From an uncultured Porphyromonadaceae bacterium (GTDB taxonomy: Bacteria; Bacteroidota; Bacteroidia; Bacteroidales; Muribaculaceae): 60,870 nt of DNA. The notes below the pieces were generated by a model. It was not told the origin of the DNA. It saw only the letters and a list, made by a program, of their open reading frames with translations, and did not search any database. Of this stretch, positions 1-10,000 are shown in pieces (positions within the stretch are counted from its first letter, which is position 1; each line of letters starts with the position of its first letter). The DNA is taken from assembly GCA_945873625.1 (NCBI GenBank), contig CAMCDS010000013.1, forward strand, positions 1 to 60,870, written 5' to 3'. The position numbers and the translations under genes are program-made.

Positions 1-12
1 TTTGATCATTCT

Positions 13-41
13 TTTGACTCTTTTATGAGTCAACTTTTTTC
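13..41 (+). terminator. Intrinsic terminator of a gene left of the window
   Basis: A 7-bp perfect stem (ttgactc at 14-20 and gagtcaa at 27-33) with a 6-base loop is followed by cttttttc. The T-run lies on the plus side only, so it should end a plus-strand transcript entering from outside the window. The next gene is on the minus strand and converges on it. Confidence 0.7.
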
Positions 42-93
42 AGGGCAAGACATTTGTCTCCGTCTTTCGGACGCGGGCTACTCTATGCAGGTA

Positions 94-684
94 TTATCCG
101 AAGGCATAGTCGATGTCGTCGGTGGCGCGGGGGAAGTAGAGAAGACCGTTGGCCACCTCCTCGCTCTTGCTTGAACCGAGCGCTTCCTTCACTATGCGCA
201 GTGCCCACTTCATGGCAAGCGCGGGACCGGAGGCGGTAACGAATTTGCCGCTCACCACCACCGGCTCGTCGATATGCTTCGCTCCTTTCAAAAGCTGTTC
301 AAAGCCGGGATAGCAAGTGGCCTCATGCCCCTCGAGAAGGCCGAGCTGACCGAGCACCACGGCGGGCGAGGCGCAGATGGCGGCTATGCGGCCGTCGGAC
401 GATTTGGCCTGACGCGCGAGCAGCCCCTGAAGGGGTGCGAACTCATATAGGTTGGTGGCTCCGGGCATACCGCCGGGGAGGATGAGCCATGCCGCAGAAG
501 CGAGGATGGTATTGTCAAACATCACGTCAGCCGTCATCGTGACGCCGTGGGCCGAACGCACCTGCAGCGAGGGGGTGATTGAAACCGTCTTGACCGGCAT
601 GCCGGCACGACGCAGGATATCAATTACGGTGATTGCCTCTACATCTTCGAAGCCATCCGCGAGAAACACAAAAGATTCTTTCAT
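94..684 (-). CDS. DJ-1/PfpI family protein (ThiJ-like)
   Basis: A 196-residue DJ-1 superfamily protein. The fold markers are visible: an N-terminal strand ending in a conserved acidic residue (Glu16 in GFEDVEA), the LILPGG strand near 67-72, and the nucleophile-elbow cysteine Cys104 in the AAICASP motif. Family members act as glyoxalases or deglycases, or as redox-sensitive chaperones, in the cytosol; the substrate here cannot be told. I start it at the ATG at 684, because the open frame further upstream (to 789) encodes a basic, non-homologous stretch and the family begins directly with the KESFVFLADGFE strand. It converges on the terminator at the left edge and diverges from apbE. Confidence 0.88.
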   Translation of the reverse strand: MKESFVFLADGFEDVEAITVIDILRRAGMPVKTVSITPSLQVRSAHGVTMTADVMFDNTILASAAWLILPGGMPGATNLYEFAPLQGLLARQAKSSDGRIAAICASPAVVLGQLGLLEGHEATCYPGFEQLLKGAKHIDEPVVVSGKFVTASGPALAMKWALRIVKEALGSSKSEEVANGLLYFPRATDDIDYAFG

Positions 685-830
685 ACTATTGACTAAAGGA
701 TAAAGGTGAATTAGCTGTTCGGAGCGTTCAGGCGCTACTCGGGCGCTTCGCCGGTCAGGCTTTACACCGTCCGCACGGTCCCGCTCCAAAATTCCGCTGT
801 AAATTTAATATCAATTTTCCGATTATTCAC

Positions 831-839
831 TAACTTTGC
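831..839 (+). promoter_or_regulatory. Bacteroidetes -7 promoter box for apbE
   Basis: The sequence taactttgc fits the Bacteroidetes primary sigma factor -7 consensus TAnnTTTG and lies 29 bases before the ApbE start. No good TTTG -33 box is present at the usual distance, so this is supported by the -7 element and position only. Confidence 0.55.
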
Positions 840-867
840 AGAGAAAAATGAAATCAAGAGTCAAATA

Positions 868-1863
868 ATGTCTATTTCAAACAGATTTTCTCTTCTTTCG
901 GTCGTTTTTTCGGCTCTGATAGTGGCTTCGGTGTCATGCAACGGCGGCCACGGCTATCAATTTGCCGAAGGCGTGGTCTGGAACACCACCTACCACATCA
1001 CGTATTCCGGCCCTGCCGGACTCGCCGACTCCATCTCCGCAACGCTCGATGAAGTAGGCGGCAGCCTATCGGCTTTCGACCCCGCATCGCTTGTCAGCAG
1101 ACTCAACGGCGCGGATTCATGCCGGGTCGACAGCCACCTGGCCAGCGTCTACCGGGCCTCGGCTATTATTAACAGAGAAAGCGGAGGATTGTTCGACCCT
1201 ACGCTCGGCCCGCTTATACAGGCATGGGGGTTCGGCAAGGGACACAAGGCCTCGGCCGATACGCTCCGGCTCGACAGTCTGCTCGCGCTGACAGGATTCA
1301 CGAAGACATCGTTCGACGGACAAGTGATACGCAAAAGCGACCCGGCAATGCAGTTCAATTTCTCAAGCATAGCCAAGGGCTACGGATGCGATGCCGTTGC
1401 CGCCATGCTCCGCCGCAACGGAGTAGACAACTTTCTGGTGGAAATAGGAGGCGAAATACGTTGCGCGGGCGTGAACCCGCGAAATCAGAAATGGAATGTG
1501 AGCGTCGACGCGCCCGTCCCGGACCCCAAAGGCTCCACCCATCAATCGCAGATAACAGTGAGAGTAAGCGACACCGGAATGGCGACTTCGGGCAACTACC
1601 GCAACTTCCACGGCAGCGGCGAGGCGGCCTACGGGCACACCATCAGCCCGCTGACCGGACGCCCGGTGAAAAACGACATGCTGAGCGCCACGGTCATAGC
1701 CCCGACAGCAATGGAGGCCGACGGCTACGCCACTGCCTGCATGGCCATGGGATTCAAAAAGGCCTCGGAGATGGCCGACAGGCTCGGCCTTGCCGTCTTC
1801 TTCGTAATGTCGGATTCAGCTGTGTGGGAAAGCAAGGCGTTCACCGAAATCAGACAACAGTAA
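868..1863 (+). CDS. apbE: FAD:protein FMN transferase ApbE, lipoprotein
   Basis: A 331-residue ApbE protein. The family moves FMN from FAD onto Thr/Ser of periplasmic redox proteins such as the NqrB/NqrC and RnfD/RnfG subunits. The N-terminus is a lipoprotein signal with a lipobox ending ASVSC (Cys24), so it is probably anchored on the outer face of the inner membrane. Diagnostic segments are the substrate-binding FNFSSIAKGYGCDAVA near 168, the VEIGGEIR core near 190, and the C-terminal TSGNYRNF plus HTISPLTGRPV block. An earlier ATG at 848 opens only a six-codon frame. rmuC follows after 15 bases, so the two are probably co-transcribed. No Nqr or Rnf genes lie in this window. Confidence 0.93.
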   Translation: MSISNRFSLLSVVFSALIVASVSCNGGHGYQFAEGVVWNTTYHITYSGPAGLADSISATLDEVGGSLSAFDPASLVSRLNGADSCRVDSHLASVYRASAIINRESGGLFDPTLGPLIQAWGFGKGHKASADTLRLDSLLALTGFTKTSFDGQVIRKSDPAMQFNFSSIAKGYGCDAVAAMLRRNGVDNFLVEIGGEIRCAGVNPRNQKWNVSVDAPVPDPKGSTHQSQITVRVSDTGMATSGNYRNFHGSGEAAYGHTISPLTGRPVKNDMLSATVIAPTAMEADGYATACMAMGFKKASEMADRLGLAVFFVMSDSAVWESKAFTEIRQQ

Positions 1864-1878
1864 TATAACATCGACAGT

Positions 1879-3147
1879 ATGAGCGACATACTTATAATAA
1901 TACTCCTCATGGCCGCAATTGCGATGCTGACCCTGCTTCTGCTTCGCATTAACTCGGGTAAGGGAGAGGCAATAAGGCGCGACGAGGATTACAGACGGCG
2001 CCTCGAAGAGCTCGACCGCATAATGGCCCGGCGCGAAGAGGAGATAACCCGCAGGGCCGACGAACGCGTAGAAGCCGTCAGACGCGAGTCGGAGCTTCAG
2101 TTCAAGGCTTTCACAGAGCAGACGCTTCGACTACAGACCGGGTCGCTGAGGCAGACCAACGCCGAGCAGATGGAGACCCTCCTCGCCCCGCTGAGGCATC
2201 AGATAGAGGATTTCAGCAAGGCATGTCGCGACGCATACGTCAACGACAACGCCACCCGCCGTTCGCTCGCCGACCGCATCGACCGGCTCTCGGAGCTTAA
2301 CCGCACCATCGGCGACGAGGCTCGCAATCTCGCCAAAGCTCTGAAATCAGACTCGCAGGCACAGGGCCGCTGGGGAGAAATCGTGCTCGAATCGCTGCTC
2401 GAACGCGCGGGCTTCAAGAAAGGGATAAACTATTTTCCGCAGCAGACACGCGACAAGGGGGGCGACACCCTGCGCGACGAAGACACCGGACGCGGTCTGC
2501 GCCCCGACGTGGTGGTCTCGCTCCCGGGCGGACATTCGGTAATCATCGACTCGAAGGTGTCACTGAAAGCGTTTACCGAATATTGCTCCGCCCGCACCGA
2601 CGAGGAGAAGACGGCAGCGGGCAAACGCCACCGCGAATCCGTAAGGCAACACGTAAGGGAGCTCGCAGCCAAGCAATACCAGAAACAGGTGGCCGACGCT
2701 GCGGAACACGTGCTGATGTTCATCCCGAACGAGAGCGCTTTTCTGGCGGCCATAGAGCTTGACCCGGAACTATGGGATTTCGCCTACAGATATAAGATAG
2801 TGATTGTAACCCCCACGCACGTTTTCTCAATCCTGCATCTCATCAATCAGATGTGGAGCGTGGAGCAGTGCAACCGCAACGCCGAGAGCATAGCGAAACT
2901 CGGCGGACTTCTTTACGACAAGCTTGTGGCCTTCACATCCGAGCTGCAACGCGCCGGCAAGAGCATCGACGACGCACGCAAGGCCTACGACGCCTGCTTT
3001 GCAAGCATGACGAGCGGTTCGACCAGTCTGGTGAGCCGCGCCGAACGTCTGAAAGCACTCGGAGCCAAGACAGCCCGCCGTTTCTCCGACAAGATTACCG
3101 ACGCCCTCGAAGCAACCGCCGACCCGGAGGAGGAGAAGGAATCATAG
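1879..3147 (+). CDS. rmuC: DNA recombination protein RmuC homologue
   Basis: A 422-residue RmuC-family protein. The N-terminus has one hydrophobic helix (about residues 3-22), followed by a charged coiled coil to about residue 100. The conserved nuclease-like core then follows, with GRWGEIVLESLLERAGF near 165-180, LRPDVVVSLPGG near 205 and VIIDSKVSLKAF near 221, resembling the PD-(D/E)XK arrangement reported for the family. RmuC limits DNA inversions at short inverted repeats in E. coli; its biochemistry is poorly defined. The last six bases overlap the end of the convergent DUF3108 gene. Confidence 0.92.
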   Translation: MSDILIIILLMAAIAMLTLLLLRINSGKGEAIRRDEDYRRRLEELDRIMARREEEITRRADERVEAVRRESELQFKAFTEQTLRLQTGSLRQTNAEQMETLLAPLRHQIEDFSKACRDAYVNDNATRRSLADRIDRLSELNRTIGDEARNLAKALKSDSQAQGRWGEIVLESLLERAGFKKGINYFPQQTRDKGGDTLRDEDTGRGLRPDVVVSLPGGHSVIIDSKVSLKAFTEYCSARTDEEKTAAGKRHRESVRQHVRELAAKQYQKQVADAAEHVLMFIPNESAFLAAIELDPELWDFAYRYKIVIVTPTHVFSILHLINQMWSVEQCNRNAESIAKLGGLLYDKLVAFTSELQRAGKSIDDARKAYDACFASMTSGSTSLVSRAERLKALGAKTARRFSDKITDALEATADPEEEKES

Positions 3148-3912
3148 GAGGTAGCACTTCACCTGGCCGACGGGGAGCTGCCCGACGAGCATCAGGGGAA
3201 CGTGGCTGCTGTCGGTAGAAATCCACGTGTCCATGTCGTCGCTCGACTTCTTCTTGCCTTTGGTGGTGAAGTTGAAGCGGATGTGGTAGGCCTCCCGCTT
3301 GGTGCCGTTGCGCATCTTTATGGTGGTAACTCCCAGCGACCTTACGGAAACCGTCTCTACTTTCGAGCCTGAGAAAAGCGTGGTTCTCAATATATGTCCC
3401 TGCTTGAGCCTTGAATAATCAATCAGCCGGAGATAGTAGAATATAGACAGCATATCGAACACATCGCCCTGCGCGGTGAGCGTCTTCGACGATTTGCTTA
3501 CCTTACCTTTCTTGTCGCGATAGCGCGTGCAGTGTCCGGTAACGGTGTTGCCGGAATAGGAATACCTTATGTCGTCCTTGCCGTATTTCCCTCCTTCGTG
3601 CGAGATTTTCTGATATGAAAGAGGCTTGAATCCCTCGGCGCGTACTGACGCGAGCAGAGTGTCTCGCACCTGAAAAAACTTGTCGGCCCAGGGTTTGGTC
3701 CTGGCGGCAAGCATTATGCTGTAGTTGGAGCCGTTTCGATGGAGGGAGAGGGTGGCTTCGCCTGCGTCCTTGTGTATCAGTCCCCACTTGTAGGAAATCA
3801 CGTAACGCAGCTTCTCGTTGGCGAACTGTGCGGCCGAAGCCGACGGGCACAATGCCGCCATCACAACAAGCAGCAGCGCCACCATCATTATGTTTGTCTT
3901 GCTATTCTTCAT
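3142..3912 (-). CDS. DUF3108 domain-containing exported protein
   Basis: A 256-residue protein with a Sec signal peptide (hydrophobic about 8-27, predicted cleavage after ASA) and a DUF3108 body of beta-rich segments such as LRYVISYKWGLIHKDAGEATL and VFDMLSIFYYLR. In Bacteroidales this family is an uncharacterised periplasmic or envelope protein. The ATG at 3912 gives a clean signal peptide. It overlaps the rmuC stop by six bases in the opposite direction, so both transcripts read into each other; no terminator is visible between them. The 135 bases upstream, between it and sprA, hold no recognisable site. Confidence 0.85.
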   Translation of the reverse strand: MKNSKTNIMMVALLLVVMAALCPSASAAQFANEKLRYVISYKWGLIHKDAGEATLSLHRNGSNYSIMLAARTKPWADKFFQVRDTLLASVRAEGFKPLSYQKISHEGGKYGKDDIRYSYSGNTVTGHCTRYRDKKGKVSKSSKTLTAQGDVFDMLSIFYYLRLIDYSRLKQGHILRTTLFSGSKVETVSVRSLGVTTIKMRNGTKREAYHIRFNFTTKGKKKSSDDMDTWISTDSSHVPLMLVGQLPVGQVKCYLL

Positions 3913-4047
3913 GGATTATATGTTCTTATGGTTCATACGCCGGCGGAGGAGATAGCGTCCGCAGCGCGGTTGCTTATGCCTGACGGGAACCGTTTATAGA
4001 GGTCTAACGCGCCTACGGGCGCTGAAGTTCTTACGCGAGGCGGGCTC

Positions 4048-7000
4048 TTATCGGGCAAGCGAGATGTTGCACGACACTCCGTAGTTGGAGTTGGACGTCG
4101 GATACGACGAGTTGCTCACGAGAGGCGTGTTGACCTGATGGTCGAAGAAGGCGGAGAGCGTGATACGCTTGCTGAGCACGTAGCTTGCCGTGAAATTCAG
4201 GGAGAGCGTCTGCGTGCCCGATGTGGCCTGCGTGAACGCACTTTCAATCTTGCGTATCAGAGCCTGGTTCGTGGCCCACGAGAGGTCGAAGTTGAGCGAG
4301 AGGTCGTTGTTGATACCCCCCTGTCGGTTGCCCATTTTAAGCACCTTATTGAAGTTGGCAATCTTGAATCCGGCTCCCACTGTGAGCTGGCGGCTGTTGG
4401 CCTCCACAATCTGTCCGGCCGAGGTGTTGAGCGTCAGAGTGCGCGAGTCGCGGTATTCGCAGTTGATGCTCAGGTCGTTGTTGAGCGTCATGTTGACTCC
4501 GATAAGAGGCGCGAACTTCTCGGTGATGGCCACCGACGTGATGTTGAAGGGCGACGAAGGCATCGGCATCTGGGTCTGCTCGTCGAGTATGAATCCGCAG
4601 TCGCCATCCACACCAAGCCAGTTGAGGTAACTTCCGTAGGAACCCACGGAGTAGGTGCACTGATAGGCGTGGGTGAGCGTGAAGGTCTTGAACCATTTTT
4701 TCATATTGCCCATGTCGCGGAAACCGTCGTAGGTGATTCGCCAGTTGGGACGCATTGATCCGAGACCGGGGAAATGACGCAGAGTGATACTCTTTATGTC
4801 TTGTCCGGAGTAGGCAGAGATGAAGGCCGGGATGAGCACATCGGAGCTCATCGGTGAGACACCGGCGTTCTCAGAGCTGTAAGGCATGCCGGCGAGTGCG
4901 TTGCCTTCCATAAACCCGTTCTTCGGATAACGGGTGCCGGCATACTGTGCCTCTACCCTTTCCGTAGCCACGGGGATGTTGGCGAGGAACTTGTCGAATG
5001 CCTCGGAGGCATATCCATTGTCGGCCTTGCTGTTGCGCAGGGCAGTGGCGAAGGCCCAGTGGGTACGCGTGTAGGAACCGGTGCGCGAGGTGGGCATGTC
5101 GGAGTACATGAACTGCACCTGCTGCGTGCGGTTGTCTGTAAGGTTCGAGGTGAGGAGTATCTTGAGGCCGCGTATGGGTTCGAGGGTAAGCTCGAAGTTG
5201 AACTCGTTGGTCTTGTTCCATATGGCCGGCGAGGTCAGGTCGTTGCCGGTGAGAAGCCATCCGCGGTCGAGCGCACGGTTGACATACGACTCATCGAAGA
5301 AACCGAAGGCAAAGTCGAGGCCCGGAGCCATGGGGCCGTAGGCACGTGTCTGACCGAAGGCGTTGCCTACATTCGGAGAGAACTGCGGGAGGGTCATCGA
5401 ATGAGTGGAGCGCCAGCGGAACGAGGCGTTGCGCGGCATCATCAGGAAGCGCACGGCATGGGCCGAGACCTCTTTCCATACATTCTTCTTCTCCCCTTTC
5501 GGATTCTCGCGGATAGTCAGCTTTATCTGCTGCGTGCCGCGCGTGAGGATGTCGACGGTGTTCTCGTCCACAATCTTCGTCTCGAGCTTCATCGGCTTGC
5601 CGTCGGCCAGAGCCGTCAGCTTTATCTTCTTGGTTTTCAGATTGTGCTTCACCTGGGTGAGCGTGTCGGGCGAGAGCGTAATCGCCCTTTCGAATTTCTT
5701 TTCTTTCGGATTCTTCCGCTCGTTGGCATTCTTATTGCGCGAGTTGTTGCTCGACGAGAACCGGCGGTTGATTTCGCGGAGATACTTCGATTTATTGAAG
5801 AGAGTCTCGAAGTTGAGGCGGGCGTCGGCATTCCATGTCGACTGGTTCTGGATGCTGTTACCCATGTAGAGCTCGTCGACAGTCGCGCCCTTGTCCCAGC
5901 GGTAGGTGGAGTTGTAGGTTACGTTTCCGCTGAGATAGTCGAGGAAAGGTATGCGTGAGAAGGGCGCGCGATACGAAGCCGTGAACGTCTGGTTATAGTT
6001 CCACGGAGTTCCGAAATGCTTAATCGAGTTGAGCACGGTGTCTTTCCAGTCGCGGTATTTATCGGGGAAGAGTCGCTTGTTGACGGCGCCTATGGCCTCC
6101 TCGATGCGCGCCGTGGTGTTGGATGCGAACGTGAAGTTAAGGCTCTGCGTGAGGTTCCACGTGAGGTTGAGCTGGCGGTCCCAGAGGAAGTTTTTGCTCA
6201 CCTGCACCGGGAGCTGGAAGTCGACGTCCACCTCGCTGCGCGTCTGCTGCTCGTAGTAGTAGCGCGACATGTTGGTGTAGAACGTCAGCGAGTTGAATAT
6301 CCAGCGCAGACCCCAGTCTTTGAGGAATTTCTGGAATTTACCCTTACCTTTCAGTTTCGAGAAGGGTTTCCAGTCCTTGATCATCGGGCTGTAGGAATAC
6401 TGGAACGAACCACGATAGTCGTTGGTGTTCTCATATTCTGTAGTCGGGTCGATGTTCTTCTGCTTGTTGAATGAGAAGGAGAGCTGGAAGTTGGCGGGGT
6501 CCCAGGGCATGGGCGTCTTGCTCCGGATGTCGAAACGGAAGTTGCTCAGCGAGAAGCTCTCCACGGTCTTATGCGTAACGGCATAGTTCCTGATGGAGTC
6601 TTTCTCATGTTTCGTAGTGGCGGCATCGAGCGCGTCCTTTAGAAGCATGTCCTGGTCGAGGGGATTATACTTGGGAGTGATCGTCTCGTTCGACTTTGAA
6701 TAGTAGACGGGAGCGGACAGTTTCAGCTTCTCGGGCACAAGGCGACCGGCATCACCCTGGACGGCGATGTTGAACTGCCGGTACTCGTCCTTACTGCGCG
6801 CGGCAAGGCTCTGGTCCACTCCTCCGAATCCTGCGGATTCTATATGACCTGAGAAGTTGACGGTGGCTATGTCGGAGAGGGCGAGATTTACATTGGCTTT
6901 GGCCGCCCATCCTCCGCTCTCGTTAAAGTCGGTTACTTTCATTTCGTTTACCCATACGCAACCGTCTTTCACAGAGTTCGACTTGTTGCGGATACCGATA

Positions 7001-10000
7001 AGCATCACCCTGACGTCGGAAAGCGAGGGGTTGCCGAGTATCGATATCGTGTTGTTCTCGTTGCCGGGGTCGCGGCGCGAGAACACACGGGCATAACCCA
7101 CGCCCTCTGTTCCGGCGCTCTTCTCGCGGTTGCGCTCAGCCTTGAGGTTGGTGAACTCGTCGAGAGCCACATCGAGGAAGTTGTTGATGGGCCACACTAT
7201 CTGGCGGTCGGCCGACGAGAGGTTGTTGTAGTTTCCTGCCGGAGTGATGTCGAGCGGAATCTCATATTCATAATAGTTGCTCTTGACGTCGGAGCCAAGA
7301 CGTACGAAGAGGGCGAGGTCGCCGTTGCGGAGGTTGGTCTTGTCGTCGATGAGAGCTTCGGCGTGGTTCCACATCTGTATGCGGCGATAGACGCGCAGGT
7401 CGAGCTGCGTGTTCTTGTAGATGCCGCGTGCGTCGCCGGGCTGAAGTCCGGTAACGGTCATTGCCAGCGACTGCTCGTTGAGCTGGGTGGCCTGCGACTG
7501 ACCGGGGTCCTGGATTCGGTTTACGCCTGGGGGCAGCACGTAGTTGACCGGGGTACGGCCAGAGTTCTCCTCGATGTTGACAATCGACATGTCGAGCTCT
7601 CCCTCTGCGGGGGCGTCGTTTCGGTTGTTGAGGTTGAACTTATAGTCGCGCCATTCGCCTCTGACGAGTTCGAGCGTAGCGAAACGCAGATGAGTGGTCT
7701 CGCGGAATCCGGTCATGAACATGCGCGCGAAACGAATGGACGAGAAATCGTTGATTCCGCCTACCACCTTGTCGGGTGCCGAAAGGGGTATCTTGAACTG
7801 ATACCATACCACAGTCTTGGGACCTTCGGGGGTGGTAACGCGGCTCTCCTGACGGTCGGAGATATAGTTCTTGCCGACCTGCAGGTCTTCGGGGCGCACC
7901 GATATCTTATACTGGAAATAGCGCTCATATTCGTTGAGCGTGTTGTCCTGATTGATGTCTTCCACATCAGGCACGCTGCGCGACGACTGATAGTAGGGGT
8001 TATCGCTCTGGTCTGGCGAAAGCGAGTTGCCTTCCACACCGTTGTAGTGCTTGTAGCGCTCGATGATTCCGGTCTGATGCTCGTCGTACCAGGGCGAGCG
8101 GAAGAAATGGTAGTTGTCGCCGGCAGGGTCGTTGAATGCCGAGAAGGGATCGTCTTCCATAGTTGACATAGCGGAGGGCGACAGTTTGAGGCGCAGCTTC
8201 TCGAGATACTCCTGATATGATGGGAATGTGAACTCGTCGGCATTGGGGAGACCGTCGAGACCCACGTCCTGCATCGGACGCGCGTTCTCCGAATTTTCAA
8301 ACGCGTATGTGAGCGAGTTCTGGCGGCTGACGCGTCCCCACTTGGTCTCGGTGATGAAACGGGTGTCGCCGTCGATGGGAATACCGTTCTCATAGCTCTT
8401 CATTCCGTCTTTGAGGATATCCTCCGAGATGTCGCCGAAGTTGAAATAGAGATCGCCACCCGAGGTGTTGGGATTCTCTTCGTCGAGGAAGGGGTCGAGA
8501 AGCCAGAACTGGAGATACTCCACATTGGAGTTCTCGAAGTTAGTGTTGTCAATCTTGCGCATGATGCCGCCCCATCGCTTCTCGGGGTTGAGAAGGAATC
8601 CCTCGTTGGTGATGTTTTCCGCATCGAGGTTGTAGGGGCCTCTCTCTTTGGGATAGAACGAGAGGTTGAGCGTCTGGATATAGTCGGCTTCTCCGTACGA
8701 AAGCTCGCGGTTGGGGAATATCTCGTTGATGGTTACCTCACGCACGTAAGGGTTCGACATCTGCTTGGTGTCGTTTTTCAGATAGCCGGGCACCATCGAC
8801 GAGTTTTTCTGAGTGAAAAGGCGGTCGATGTAGTACCACGAGAGCAGGGCGCGGTTTTTGCCGTAGTCCACGTTGTCGGAGAGAAGCGCCTCGGGGAAGA
8901 GGGCGTCAGCCGACTGATCGGCCGGAGTAGAGGCAAGGAACCATGAATAAGGCGAGCGGAGGTCGACGCCGGTCTGCGTATTCTCGAAGTCGTCGATATA
9001 GCTCGAGCCCTTGTTCGAACCGCTCTTCTGCTTGTGGGGCACGAGCTGGGCGAACTCGGCGGTAACGTTTATCGACGAGGGGGCGGTGGCGTTGATGGTG
9101 GGCACCTTGTTGAGGAGGTTGGTCAGCCACATGAACTGCTTGTTCCAGCTCAGGTTGAGACCCCACATGGTGTTGTTGATCACCTCGTCGCCAATATTCA
9201 CCTTCTCAGTGAGTGCTTTCTCCGAAAAATGGAGTATAGTGGCGCCGATGGTCAGCTCTTTGTTGAACCGATATTGCGCGTCGAGGCCGAGAAGCGTCTT
9301 GCGCTGCATTGAGAAGAGCGACTGGTTCTCGAGGGTTACACTCACGTTGGTGCCGGCATCGATGATGCTCTGGTTGGTGATCGTAACTATACCCATGCTG
9401 TAGTCTACGGTATAGTCGCTGTTTTCAACAAGCGTTACGCCGCCGGCAGTAACCACCACCGATCCTCGCGGCACATTCATCGCGTTGAGGCGAATCGTGG
9501 CGCCCGACGAAGCCTGATATTCACCGGATAGGGTGAATTTGTTTTTATCGGCAAACTGACGGGCCACTACGAGCGTAGAGTCATACAGTTCCTTATATAC
9601 GTATGGCGCGGCAAGAGCCGGATCGCCGATCTTACGCTCAAGGTTGGAGCCGAAGGGCTCGACCACGGGGAAGATAATCTTGCCGGTAGACGACTGCACG
9701 GTGTAGCCTTCCACATAGTCGAAGAAACCATCGGAATTCGATTCCTGATTGGAGTCGAGTCGGTCGAGGTTCATCACCTGCAGAAGAGGCTTGCTCGCTA
9801 TCGGGCCTACGGGGAGATAGTTGATTTCCGTACCCGTGGTGTCGCTCAGGAATTTGATGTTGAGCTTGAAGTTCTTGCTTTGCAGCTGGTAAGCTCCGAG
9901 CGAATAGACGTTTTTCATCATCAGCCGCCACATCGGGAGGCGGGTGTTGATGGTAGTGCCGCGAAGCATCTTGAGGTAGAGCGACTCGGAAGTCGACGAG